NCBI GenBank assembly: GCA_023489375.1
Contig: JAMDCX010000054.1
Span: 1 to 19,669 of the forward strand
From: Planctomycetota bacterium
GTDB lineage: Bacteria; Planctomycetota; Phycisphaerae; WQYP01
Direction of reading: 5' to 3'
DNA: 19,669 nucleotides
Shown here in pieces: positions 1-7,313 of the stretch (positions are counted from its first letter, which is position 1; each line of letters starts with the position of its first letter). The notes beneath the pieces were generated by a model. That model saw only the letters and a program-made list of their open reading frames with translations, was not told where the DNA came from and did no database searches. The position numbers and the translations under genes were made by a program.

Positions 1-15
1 CGTTCGTGGAGAAGT

Positions 16-1011
16 ATGCTTATGGTCACATTGGCTGATCCCCTGGCGTTGCAGGATATTGAGCCTTATCTCACTGCGGTAGATGATCTATTTGCGCGTG
101 AGCTGTCAAGTGATCTGGATCACGTACAGAAACTTACCACTCATGTGGAACGCTTTCGTGGCAAAATGCTTCGTCCAGTACTGGTTTTTCTATCCGGACT
201 GGCCGCACGCAAAAACGCTCAGCCTCTGGGGACGACTCATGTTACCATCGCCACTGTTGTGGAGATGGTTCACGTGGCCACGCTGATACATGATGATGTA
301 CTGGATAATGCCGAAATTCGCCGGCGCGGGGCCACGGTTAATCACCTGCATGGCAATGAAACGGCGGTCTTGCTCGGGGATCTGCTTATCAGTCACGCCT
401 ATCACCTCTGCAGCGGTCTGGACAGTCAGATCGCCTCACGGGCTATCGGCCGCACTACGAATATCGTCTGCGAAGGGGAGCTGACGCAAAACTTCAATCG
501 CGGTAACTGGGCGTTAACCGAGGCCACCTACTACGACATTATTTACCGTAAAACCGCCAGTCTCATTGAAACTTCCTGCCGTCTTGGGGCCTGGGCGTCG
601 GATGCGGACGCCGCTACGATCGAGGCTCTGGGCACGTATGGAAGAGAAGTGGGGATGGCGTTTCAAATTGTCGATGATCTTTTAGACATCGCCGGCCGAC
701 AGAAAACGGTGGGTAAATCTCTGGGGACCGATATTGAAAAAGGCAAACTGACGCTGCCCATGATTCATTTTCTTGCGACGGCCGCTCCCAGCCATCGCCA
801 GTTGTTAATAAGCCTGTTGGAATCGGAAACGTCGGATCGCATTGATAACGTCCGGCAATTGTTAATCCCCAGTGCGTCCATGCGATACGCCCGCAACCAG
901 GCGCAACAACGGATCGATCAGGCCATCGCCGCCATCAGTATTCTGGCGGAATCTAAAATCCGGCAAACGCTTATCAATATGGCCCATTTTGTCACCGCCA
1001 GGGAATTATAG
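16..1011 (+). CDS. Trans-polyprenyl diphosphate synthase (IspB/HepT type)
   Basis: Predicted to add isopentenyl diphosphate units to an allylic primer, making the long prenyl chain for quinones or lipid carriers in the cytoplasm. The 331 residues match the usual family length. Visible motifs are GKMLRP (49-54, the pyrophosphate-binding GKR.RP region), the first Asp-rich motif DDVLD (93-97) followed by RRRG, YRKTASL (177-183), the second Asp-rich motif DDLLD (220-224), and GKSLGTDIEKGKLTLP (233-248). All catalytic Asp residues are present. Chain length cannot be read from sequence; an octaprenyl- or heptaprenyl-type enzyme is likely. The SD-like GGAG at 8-11 lies 4 nt before ATG 16 and 10 nt before ATG 22, so translation may start at codon 3. 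tsaD follows after 29 nt on the same strand, suggesting co-transcription. Confidence 0.93.
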   Translation: MLMVTLADPLALQDIEPYLTAVDDLFARELSSDLDHVQKLTTHVERFRGKMLRPVLVFLSGLAARKNAQPLGTTHVTIATVVEMVHVATLIHDDVLDNAEIRRRGATVNHLHGNETAVLLGDLLISHAYHLCSGLDSQIASRAIGRTTNIVCEGELTQNFNRGNWALTEATYYDIIYRKTASLIETSCRLGAWASDADAATIEALGTYGREVGMAFQIVDDLLDIAGRQKTVGKSLGTDIEKGKLTLPMIHFLATAAPSHRQLLISLLESETSDRIDNVRQLLIPSASMRYARNQAQQRIDQAIAAISILAESKIRQTLINMAHFVTAREL

Positions 1012-1040
1012 AATCTATCATCCATAGGTATGGAGGCGGC

Positions 1041-2093
1041 ATGTCGTGTGTGTTGGGTATTGAGACCAGCTGTGATGAAACCGCCTGCGCGATTGTGCGG
1101 GATCGCCGCAAAGTGCAATCCAGTGTGGTGCGCACCCAGATTGATCTGCATAAGAAGTATGGCGGTGTGGTGCCGGAAATTGCCGCCCGCGCCCATATTG
1201 AATGGCTCAATGATATAGTCGCCCAGGCGATGCACCGCGCCGCGGTTGAACCTGCTGATATTACCGGCATCGGTGTGGCCCATTGTCCGGGGCTGGTAGG
1301 GTGCCTGCTGGTGGGGGTATCGGCGGCCAAAGCGCTGGCTTTTGCCTGGGACAAACCGCTGCTGGGAGTCCATCATGTTCATGCCCATTTATATGCCAGT
1401 TGCCTCATCCCGCCGGAAGACATAACCGACCAACCCTCTTTACCACCTGATTATCCGCCATGGCCGGCGGTGGGACTGGTCATTTCCGGCGGACATACCG
1501 CGCTGTATGAAGTGGAGAATTTCACAGCCTTGCGTCGCCTGGGTTCCACCATCGATGATGCGGTGGGCGAAGCGTTCGATAAAGTGGCGGCGATTTTGCA
1601 GCTTGGCTATCCCGGCGGCCCTCTGGTGGAGACTCTGGCCCTGCGGGGCCATGCGGACGCGGTGAAATTTCCGTTATCTCTGCTGGGGCGGGAATCTCTG
1701 GATTTTTCCTTCAGCGGCCTGAAAACCGCGGTGCTTTATCATGTTAACGGCCAGGGGGGTACGCAGCGGACCAGCGCTGATTTATCTCCACAACAGCGGG
1801 CGGATACAGCGGCGGGGTTTGAGCGTACGGTGGTGGAAGTATTGACCATCAAGGTCCGTCGGGCGTTGGAAATAATCCGCCCCAGATCGCTGATTGTCGG
1901 GGGCGGCGTGGCGGCGAATCAGGCGGTGCGCGGAGCTTTGCAACGCGTGGCCCGGCAGGCTGGAATTCCACTTTTTTTGCCGGTCCAGGCTTATTGCACC
2001 GATAATGCGGCGATGATCGCGGGGTTGGCGGCAGAACTTCTGGCCCATGGTCAACATGCGGATTTGGACCTGGGAGTGATAGCGACGGCGTAA
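1041..2093 (+). CDS. tsaD: tRNA N6-adenosine threonylcarbamoyltransferase TsaD
   Basis: Transfers threonylcarbamoyl from TC-AMP to A37 of ANN-decoding tRNAs (t6A), normally with TsaB and TsaE; TsaC makes TC-AMP. None of these partners is in this window. The 350-residue protein has the ASKHA/Kae1 fold signatures: LGIETSCDETA near the N-terminus, GGVVPEIAARAH (41-52), the metal-binding His pair in HVHAH (112-116), SGGHT (149-153), the nucleotide loop GSTIDDAVGEAFDK (168-181), GGGVAANQ (287-294) and CTDNAAMI (319-326) with the metal ligand Asp321. It is full length and no key residue is missing. GGAGG at 1032-1036 lies 4 nt before the ATG. It probably shares a transcript with the prenyl synthase upstream. 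Confidence 0.97.
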   Translation: MSCVLGIETSCDETACAIVRDRRKVQSSVVRTQIDLHKKYGGVVPEIAARAHIEWLNDIVAQAMHRAAVEPADITGIGVAHCPGLVGCLLVGVSAAKALAFAWDKPLLGVHHVHAHLYASCLIPPEDITDQPSLPPDYPPWPAVGLVISGGHTALYEVENFTALRRLGSTIDDAVGEAFDKVAAILQLGYPGGPLVETLALRGHADAVKFPLSLLGRESLDFSFSGLKTAVLYHVNGQGGTQRTSADLSPQQRADTAAGFERTVVEVLTIKVRRALEIIRPRSLIVGGGVAANQAVRGALQRVARQAGIPLFLPVQAYCTDNAAMIAGLAAELLAHGQHADLDLGVIATA

Positions 2094-2116
2094 GCACAAT
2101 ATTTTTAATGTTTTGC

Positions 2117-2145
2117 TTGTATTAACCGATTAAAAATGCTATGAA
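2117..2145 (+). promoter_or_regulatory. Candidate sigma70-type promoter before the small basic protein gene
   Basis: A TTGTAT -35-like box (2117-2122) is followed by 17 nt and an extended -10 TGCTATGAA (2137-2145). It lies in the 92-nt gap after tsaD. Transcription would begin near 2152, leaving about a 34-nt leader for the 44-codon gene. This is a box match by eye only. Confidence 0.4.
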
Positions 2146-2185
2146 GTAGTTGTGATTTCGACTTCTCTTTTTTTGGGAGGTTACC

Positions 2186-2320
2186 ATGCCCCATCGGCGC
2201 ACCAGCGGTTCCAAGGTTCGTTCGCATAAATTTGGGTTTAATAAGGCCAGTTTTCAGCAGCGAAAAATCGCCCGGCTGGAAGCTCGCCGCACTCTATCGA
2301 GCCTGCCGCGGGAAGAATAA
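2186..2320 (+). CDS. 44-residue highly basic protein, possible ribosome- or RNA-associated
   Basis: A short frame that is easily missed. It starts at ATG 2186 behind an almost ideal GGGAGG (2175-2180) with a 5-nt spacer, and ends at TAA 2318-2320. The product begins MPHRRTSGSKVRSHKFGF and ends LSSLPREE. Arg and Lys make up roughly a quarter of the residues, with several His, which suggests an RNA- or ribosome-binding role. Its own candidate promoter precedes it. PVC-group bacteria are known to encode a conserved 'small basic protein' family of similar size, but I cannot confirm that this is a member; the residue match to what I remember of that family is weak. No membrane segment or Cys motif is present. 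The receiver gene follows 53 nt downstream on the same strand. Confidence 0.6.
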   Translation: MPHRRTSGSKVRSHKFGFNKASFQQRKIARLEARRTLSSLPREE

Positions 2321-2342
2321 ATCATGATGATGCGATATAATA

Positions 2343-2365
2343 CCAGCCGGTAGTATTGGCTGGAG
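2343..2365 (+). promoter_or_regulatory. Hairpin overlapping the receiver gene's ribosome binding site
   Basis: CCAGCC (2343-2348) and GGCTGG (2358-2363) form a perfect 6-bp stem with a 9-nt loop. The SD GGAG (2362-2365) is partly inside the right arm and lies 8 nt before ATG 2374. The fold could mask the site. This SD also favours ATG 2374 over the upstream in-frame TTG 2356. Confidence 0.35.
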
Positions 2366-2373
2366 CATCATTC

Positions 2374-2862
2374 ATGACCGGAGCAGTTCACAGCAGCAAT
2401 GACACGCATCTGCCGCGCAGCAGCATTTTGGTAGTGGATGATAATCCACCCAATGTGGAATTGATTCAAGCCTATCTGGAATCAATGGATTGCACCACGG
2501 AAGTGGCGGTGGATGGTGTGGACGCTTTGACTAAAGTTGCGCAGCTGCTGCCTGATCTGATTATTCTGGATGTGATGATGCCGCGTATGAGCGGTTTTGA
2601 AGTTTGCCGCAAGCTCAAAGCGGATGTCCGTTATCGCGATATTCCGATTTTGATGATTACCGCTCTTAATGAGCTGGGGGATATTGAACGTGGTGTAGAA
2701 AGCGGTACCGATGATTTTCTCACCAAGCCGGTGAATAAGCTGGAATTATTGACCCGCGTCAAAAGTCTGCTGCGGGTGCGGCATCTGAAAGGCCAGTTGG
2801 AGCGTACGCTGGCGTATTTGCATGACCTTGAGGCTGGCGAAACCCGCCGGACTAAAGCATAA
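2374..2862 (+). CDS. Stand-alone response regulator receiver (REC) protein
   Basis: This 162-residue protein is a single CheY/PleD-type receiver with no visible output domain. It carries the acidic pair Asp22-Asp23 (LVVDDN), the phospho-acceptor Asp66 in LIILDVMMPRMSG, the switch Thr96 (MITAL) and Lys118 in LTKPVN, so phosphorylation chemistry should be intact. After the receiver there is only a short helical tail (about 125-162) that is rich in Arg/Leu and could form a coiled coil. ATG 2374 is chosen because GGAG (2362-2365) is correctly spaced for it; a TTG at 2356 is the alternative. No histidine kinase lies in the window. The next gene starts inside or just after its 3' end, so the two are probably co-transcribed. 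Confidence 0.92.
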   Translation: MTGAVHSSNDTHLPRSSILVVDDNPPNVELIQAYLESMDCTTEVAVDGVDALTKVAQLLPDLIILDVMMPRMSGFEVCRKLKADVRYRDIPILMITALNELGDIERGVESGTDDFLTKPVNKLELLTRVKSLLRVRHLKGQLERTLAYLHDLEAGETRRTKA

Positions 2863-4474
2863 TGGAAGTTTGGTCAGCATAGATGTGGCATATATAAGGC
2901 CGCTGCAAAAGGTGATAGTTCAGGCAAGCGAGAAGTTAATGTTGCGTTTTCAGGTATTCCGTAATAGTGAGGCTCCAGCGGAGCTGGATTTAAGTTTTGC
3001 TTACCTTGTAGGTTCCGATAGTGTGCCCATTCGCGGTGAACTGGCCTATGTGGATGGTGAAATTCGCTGCCGCAAGCGGCCCGCCGGCCCGGCAGCCCTG
3101 TCGCTGATGTGGGAAATACACAATTTCGGCGCCATTATGCTGGAAACCGTTCGCTTGCCTGAACGCGGTCAACCTTATGTCCTCAACGTGGAATTAGCGC
3201 GCAACCGTATGATGCGGTGGTTACAGAAACGCGAGGATTGGGGCCTGCTGGATATTGCCGAAGCGCAAACGGTAAATCAGAAATTCAATGAAGCCCGTGA
3301 TTTGCTCATTGAAGCGCTGGAAAATCTTGAAAATCCACCACTGGCCGCAAAGTTTGCGGATAAGTGCCTGGCCATTGCGGTTCCGGCTTCGGAGCAAACC
3401 GCCAGTGTTCATGCCGAACTGCTTCTGCACCGTCGCATCAGCACGCGGTCTTTTCCCAAAAATGTCTTCGGTTGTGCGGCGGCTCCGGAACGAGCTGATG
3501 ATCCGTATCGCCGGAAACTAGTCGCGACCGGCGAATTTATCTATCTGCCGATGACCTGGAAGTTTCTGGAACCACAGGAGCAGACCTTTAACGCCACCCC
3601 CATGGACAACTGGGTGGAATATCTGCGCCAAAGCAAACTGCCCATGGCCGCCGGCCCCCTGGTGCATTTCACCGAATCCGCCATTCCGGATTGGTTGTAT
3701 ATCTGGGAGCATGATTATGAAACCGTGCGGGGACTGCTGTATGAACATATTGAACGGGTGGTACGGCGTTATGGTCCTCATGTGGCGCTCTGGAATGTTT
3801 TAAGCGGATTGCATGTTAATTCACACTTTTCCTTCACCTTTGATCAGCTTATGGACCTGACGCGCATGGCCATTACACTGGTGAAAAAACTCATGCCCAA
3901 TGCCCGCACCATGATTGAAATCACCCAGCCCTGGGGTGAATATTACGCCAAAAATCAGCGCAGCATTCCGCCCATGATTTATGCGGAAATGGCCGTGCAA
4001 AGCGGTATTCCTTTTGATATCTTTGGATTGCAACTCTGTTTTGGCGCCCCGCGCGACGGCGGTTGGCAGCGCGATTTATTTCAGATCAGCTCGGCGCTGG
4101 ATCGTTTTGCCCCCCTGGGCAAGCCGGTGGTTATCAGCCGCATGACTATTCCCAGCGTGACTACGGAAAAGAATGCCGGCGCCGGTACGTGGCGTAAACC
4201 CTGGAATGATCAATTGCAGAGCAAGTGGCTGGAGGCGATGGTCAACATTATTCTTTCCAAGCCTTTTGTGGAAGCCATTTCCTGGGGTGATATTGTAGAT
4301 TCGGACAGTGCTTCCACACCCGGTAGCGGGCTGCTGACCACCGAGCTTGCCGCTAAGCCGGCCATGCAAACCTGGTTGGCCATGCGCCGGGCCGTTATGT
4401 CGGTCCGACAGAGTGGCTCCAAAACTCCGGGCGCCGGCGCTGTGGCCGCGGGCAGTACCGGAACGGTCGGGTAA
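2822..4474 (+). CDS. GH10-like (xylanase-fold) protein lacking catalytic glutamates
   Basis: Up to 550 residues. Residues 30-125 look like a beta-rich accessory domain. From about 240 to 520 the order of motifs follows glycoside hydrolase family 10: YLPMTWKFLEPQE (241-253, like NEMKWEATEPQ), an IPDWLYIWEHDY stretch, HIERVVRRYG (309-318), a strand-4 motif, strand-7 PVVISRM, ISWGDIVDSD (486-495) and GLLTTELAAKPAMQTWL. The strand-4 motif WDVVNEA reads WNVLSGL (324-330), putting Gly329 where the acid/base Glu should be. The nucleophile strand ITELD reads ISRM (438-441), with Arg440 at the Glu position. I infer a catalytically dead carbohydrate-binding relative. No signal peptide is evident. The start is uncertain: ATG 2822 overlaps the receiver gene by 41 nt; TTG 2870, GTG 2885 and ATG 2939 are alternatives. 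Confidence 0.78.
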   Translation: MTLRLAKPAGLKHNGSLVSIDVAYIRPLQKVIVQASEKLMLRFQVFRNSEAPAELDLSFAYLVGSDSVPIRGELAYVDGEIRCRKRPAGPAALSLMWEIHNFGAIMLETVRLPERGQPYVLNVELARNRMMRWLQKREDWGLLDIAEAQTVNQKFNEARDLLIEALENLENPPLAAKFADKCLAIAVPASEQTASVHAELLLHRRISTRSFPKNVFGCAAAPERADDPYRRKLVATGEFIYLPMTWKFLEPQEQTFNATPMDNWVEYLRQSKLPMAAGPLVHFTESAIPDWLYIWEHDYETVRGLLYEHIERVVRRYGPHVALWNVLSGLHVNSHFSFTFDQLMDLTRMAITLVKKLMPNARTMIEITQPWGEYYAKNQRSIPPMIYAEMAVQSGIPFDIFGLQLCFGAPRDGGWQRDLFQISSALDRFAPLGKPVVISRMTIPSVTTEKNAGAGTWRKPWNDQLQSKWLEAMVNIILSKPFVEAISWGDIVDSDSASTPGSGLLTTELAAKPAMQTWLAMRRAVMSVRQSGSKTPGAGAVAAGSTGTVG

Positions 4475-4535
4475 CAACAATACCCGGAGGATCGTCGCTT
4501 GGTGTTCCATGTGCAGTATTTCGCGGCCCTTGTTT

Positions 4536-4540
4536 AAGGA
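4536..4540 (+). promoter_or_regulatory. Ribosome binding site fixing the start of the ComEA-like gene
   Basis: AAGGA sits 10 nt before GTG 4551. The frame stays open far upstream, into the GH10-like gene in another phase, so this site and the start of hydrophobic coding sequence are the grounds for the GTG start. ATG 4509 has no well-spaced SD. Confidence 0.45.
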
Positions 4541-4550
4541 ATCATCTGTC

Positions 4551-4967
4551 GTGTCCTGCGTATCCGATCTGGATGAATTTTCCGCCTCCTGGAATTCCCT
4601 GCCGCCGGCGCTATTTTCTGTTGCGGTGGCTCTGATAATGTTACTGGTGTGGATGGGCTATGGCCTGGCGCGGCGACCCGTAAAAAACCAGTTTTCACCA
4701 ACGGCAGCTGCGCAGATAACCGAATCCTCTATTAACCCTAATACCGCCAGCTGGGCCTCTCTGGTGCGAATTCCCGGCATCGGGCCGGGGCGCGCGCAAA
4801 AATTATTAAATTGGCGGCAGGCACATCAAACCAGAACCTCCCAAATTGTTTTTCATACTCTCTCCGATTTGCGCCACGTGCCATCCTTTGGCCCAAAAAC
4901 CGTAGCCCGAATGGAACCATATCTCCGCTTCCCGGCCGTCAAGGCAGTTTCCTCTCCACCGCCTTAA
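4551..4967 (+). CDS. Membrane-anchored ComEA-type helix-hairpin-helix protein
   Basis: A 138-residue protein from GTG 4551. One transmembrane segment (about residues 17-39, LFSVAVALIMLLVWMGYGL) is followed by basic residues and then a linker. The C-terminal half is a tandem helix-hairpin-helix domain: SINPNTASWASLVRIPGIGPGRAQKLL matches the ComEA/UvrC-like pattern of 'INTAS..EL..LPGIGP..A', and VPSFGPKTVARMEPYL is the second hairpin. Such domains bind double-stranded DNA without sequence specificity, and in ComEA they capture DNA for uptake. With a single N-terminal anchor the domain would face the periplasm or the outside. No other competence gene is nearby, so a role in uptake is an inference. 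Its last 29 nt overlap the 3' end of the opposing nrnA-like gene. Confidence 0.8.
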   Translation: MSCVSDLDEFSASWNSLPPALFSVAVALIMLLVWMGYGLARRPVKNQFSPTAAAQITESSINPNTASWASLVRIPGIGPGRAQKLLNWRQAHQTRTSQIVFHTLSDLRHVPSFGPKTVARMEPYLRFPAVKAVSSPPP

Positions 4968-5925
4968 CCAAAATTTCCCGCGCTGATGACAACGGCCCGG
5001 GCAGGCGGCAACCTGCGGCCCGGGCGTGGCCGCCGCCACCAAATTCATGGCATACCGCGTGGACATCCACCGTATGCTTGCTGCGCAAAGAGGCGCGAAC
5101 CCGGCCTTCCGGAGTTTCGCTTAAAAATATTGAGGACACCACACTTCCCACCATCATGGGTATATCTATTAAACCCTCGGTTTCCCACGCTTGCGCCTGG
5201 GCCTGGGCTATATCCGCACGCGATAATTCCATCACCGCAATGCGATCCTGCGCGAAAAAGGCGATGTGCCCCACCGCGCGGCTTAACAGCACCAGCTTGG
5301 ATTTTCTTTCACTTTGCATCAGGCGGTTCCACAATTCCGACGGCGAAGCGCCGGCGGACAGCAGCTGGGCCGCCACTTCATGCGTACGCGGCGTAACACT
5401 GTCAAAGCGGAACCAACCTGTATCAGCCACCAGCCCCGCCAATAAAGCGGTAGCCATGGCCCTGGTTAAAGTCATACCCAGGGCTGTACCCAGCTCCGTT
5501 ACCAGTTGCACACAGGCGGCGGCGGACGTATCCCTATACAGCAGCGCATGAGACAAGTCGCCTGAGATATGATGATCCAAAATCAGTACTTGGCCGGCGC
5601 GTGATTCCAAAAATGCCGTCGCCGGTTCAAGTTGCTGTCGCGCCGAGGTATCGACTACCAACAGGCAGTCACAGGAAATAGCGTCGGCTTGTGACGCCGC
5701 AAAGTGGACAATGGAATCCGGCAGCATATCCAGAAGAAATTGCAGCGGCTCCGGAATCGGCGGCAGGCACACGATGGAAACCTTTTTACCCATGGCGGAG
5801 AGCATAAGTCCGGCTCCCACCTGCGATCCAATGGCATCGGGATCAGGTCGCGCATGGGTAAAAATAGCCACACTTCGGGCACTCTTCAGAGCTTTGGCTA
5901 TCGCGATAAGTGCAGAATCCGACAT
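4939..5925 (-). CDS. nrnA: DHH-family phosphoesterase, NrnA-like oligoribonuclease/pAp phosphatase
   Basis: A 328-residue protein. DHH domain motifs are HARPDPDAIGS (24-34), VVDTS with Asp92, DHH (117-119) and LVADTG with Asp168. The DHHA1 domain has the C-terminal FGGGGHARAAG (305-315). These are the Mn2+-binding and substrate-binding residues of NrnA-type enzymes, which remove nucleotides from 2-5 nt RNAs and dephosphorylate pAp in the cytosol. ATG 5925 is chosen because AAGGA (plus-strand 5936-5940) sits 10 nt upstream; a GTG at 5964 overlapping the ribF stop would add 13 residues. It lies 35 nt after ribF on the same strand. Many bacteria keep nrnA and ribF in the nusA-infB-rbfA-truB neighbourhood, so this pair looks like a remnant of that cluster. 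Confidence 0.92.
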   Translation of the reverse strand: MSDSALIAIAKALKSARSVAIFTHARPDPDAIGSQVGAGLMLSAMGKKVSIVCLPPIPEPLQFLLDMLPDSIVHFAASQADAISCDCLLVVDTSARQQLEPATAFLESRAGQVLILDHHISGDLSHALLYRDTSAAACVQLVTELGTALGMTLTRAMATALLAGLVADTGWFRFDSVTPRTHEVAAQLLSAGASPSELWNRLMQSERKSKLVLLSRAVGHIAFFAQDRIAVMELSRADIAQAQAQAWETEGLIDIPMMVGSVVSSIFLSETPEGRVRASLRSKHTVDVHAVCHEFGGGGHARAAGCRLPGPLSSAREILVKAVERKLP

Positions 5926-5952
5926 GGTATTATTTTCCTTCTTATTCTTCCT

Positions 5953-5966
5953 GTAATCGTTCACGG
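5953..5966 (+). repeat. Solo MITE end at the ribF/nrnA junction
   Basis: GTAATCGTTCACGG differs at one base from the terminal repeat GTAACCGTTCACGG of the elements described below. The ribF stop codon (plus-strand 5961-5963) lies within it. There is no convincing partner end and no 8-bp duplication nearby, so it is a remnant or solo end. Confidence 0.55.
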
Positions 5967-7007
5967 GTAATTTTGATCCCGGAGCCTGGTTACACCGGTA
6001 TCGCCGCGAACCGCTGCCGCCATGTTAGACATGGAATCTGCTCCCGCAGGCTCCTGTTCCAGGTCCGGTGCCTCTGGAGCTGAACCCATCTGTATCGCTT
6101 CCACATCACGTTGAATTTGTGCGGCCAACGCCTCCGGGCTGGAAAATTTATATTGATCCCGCAACCAGTGGATAAATTGAATTTCCACTTCCTGATCATA
6201 GGCAACCTCGGAAAAATCCAGCACAAACGCTTCCACCGTCGTAGTGGTACCGTTGAATGTTGGATTGTTCCCGACACTGATAGCCGCGGGAAAAGTCCGC
6301 CCCGTGATAACCGCACGCCCTGCGTAAACACCGGGTGCGGGCGTTAATTGTTCGGATTGAATATTCAGCGTTGGATAACCCAGCGTGGTGCCGCGCCCGG
6401 CTCCATGCGCCACCCGGCCGCGCCATGTATAGTATCGGCCCAACAGTCGCCGCGCATCACTTACACGCCCATGGCCGATAAGCCAACGAACCAGACTGCT
6501 GCTGACATCCACCAGTGACAAATCCAGCAATACCGCCTGGCAGGTGCGGATAATCTCTGTTTTCCAGCCCCACTGTTGGCTATAGTCGCTCAGGGTGGAC
6601 ACAGTTCCTTCCGCCCCTTTGCCGAACGTGAAGTTGCCGCCTTCCACAATGACCCTCGCTCCGATGGTCTGTACCATGATGTCACGCATGAATTGCTCCG
6701 CCGTGATATTCAAAAAGGCGGGATCGGTTTTTACCAGCCATAATACATCAGGCTGATACTGCCGCAGTATTTCCAATCGCTGGGCCGTGGTCATCAGGGG
6801 TGGCCGCGCCAATGCCGGACGTAAAACCGTCATAGGATGTGGATCAAACGTCATGATGACGAAATTGAGTTTTCGTTCCCGCGCCTGGCGTTGCCCTTCG
6901 GAAAGCATCCGTTGATGACCCAGATGTACGCCGTCAAAATTGCCGATGCTGAGCACCGCATTTCGGGCCGTTGTGGGAAATTCAGTTGCCTCATGAATAA
7001 ACAACAT
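5961..7007 (-). CDS. ribF: Bifunctional riboflavin kinase / FAD synthetase RibF
   Basis: Phosphorylates riboflavin to FMN and adenylates FMN to FAD. In the 348 residues the N-terminal nucleotidyltransferase domain shows IGNFDGVHLGHQ (21-32), FDPHP (54-58), GGNFTFGKGAEG (123-134) and SSSLVR (169-174, the ISST.IR equivalent). The C-terminal riboflavin kinase domain shows GRVAHGAGRGTTLGYPTLN (197-215), SVGNNPTF (244-251), VEAFVLDF (258-265) and the closing RDQYKFSSPEAL (283-294). A tail of about 45 residues, rich in Ala, Glu and Pro, extends beyond the usual end. The stop codon lies in a solo MITE end, so part of this tail may come from a past insertion. The SD before the ATG is weak. nrnA follows and is probably in the same transcript. 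Confidence 0.95.
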   Translation of the reverse strand: MLFIHEATEFPTTARNAVLSIGNFDGVHLGHQRMLSEGQRQARERKLNFVIMTFDPHPMTVLRPALARPPLMTTAQRLEILRQYQPDVLWLVKTDPAFLNITAEQFMRDIMVQTIGARVIVEGGNFTFGKGAEGTVSTLSDYSQQWGWKTEIIRTCQAVLLDLSLVDVSSSLVRWLIGHGRVSDARRLLGRYYTWRGRVAHGAGRGTTLGYPTLNIQSEQLTPAPGVYAGRAVITGRTFPAAISVGNNPTFNGTTTTVEAFVLDFSEVAYDQEVEIQFIHWLRDQYKFSSPEALAAQIQRDVEAIQMGSAPEAPDLEQEPAGADSMSNMAAAVRGDTGVTRLRDQNYP

Positions 7008-7086
7008 GCCCCAGAGTATACCGTATAGCAGTGAAAGAACGCCATGAACGGAATCAATGAGTAATGACTAAAAACAAAATCATTTC

Positions 7087-7210
7087 GTAGCCGTGCACGA
7101 TGAGGCGACTGGGCAGGCTGGAAGCCCGCACCACAAGGGTTGCCCCCACACTTTGGGGTACGCCAAAACCGCCCGAACTATGGCCCTTCGGCATGGCCGT
7201 AAACGGTTAC
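7087..7210 (-). mobile_element. MITE, 124 bp, short type, IS66-like ends
   Basis: The right end CGTAAACGGTTAC and the left end GTAGCCGTGCAC are diverged copies of the terminal repeat. The interior carries GGGCAGGCTGGAAGCCCGC. The reverse complement of 19074-19197 matches it over its full 124 bp with about 8 mismatches by eye. It is flanked by ATCATTTC (7079-7086) and ATAATTTC (7211-7218), a 7/8-bp duplication. No ORF is inside. The strand is set opposite to the 19074 copy. Confidence 0.75.
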
Positions 7211-7268
7211 ATAATTTCGTAGCCGTGCACAACCCGGCCAACAATATCGCCCGCTTTTGGCTGCGCCG

Positions 7269-7286
7269 CAATGAGTAATGAATAAT
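7269..7286 (+). repeat. Left arm of an 18-bp subterminal inverted repeat
   Basis: The sequence caatgagtaatgaataat is exactly complementary to 8078-8095. A 13-base version also occurs at 7055-7067, outside the element. Confidence 0.6.
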
Positions 7287-7313
7287 AAGACGTTACGCTG
7301 CGCTACACTTAAA

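Noticed and set aside
4347..4550. N-terminal extension of the ComEA-like gene into the GH10-like gene
   Set aside because: The extra residues are an out-of-frame reading of the upstream gene; a placed SD supports GTG 4551.
5953..5993. Complete 41-bp mini-element ending in GGTTAC inside ribF
   Set aside because: The right end matches the family poorly beyond GGTTAC and the flanking octamers differ, so only the left end is kept as a solo remnant.
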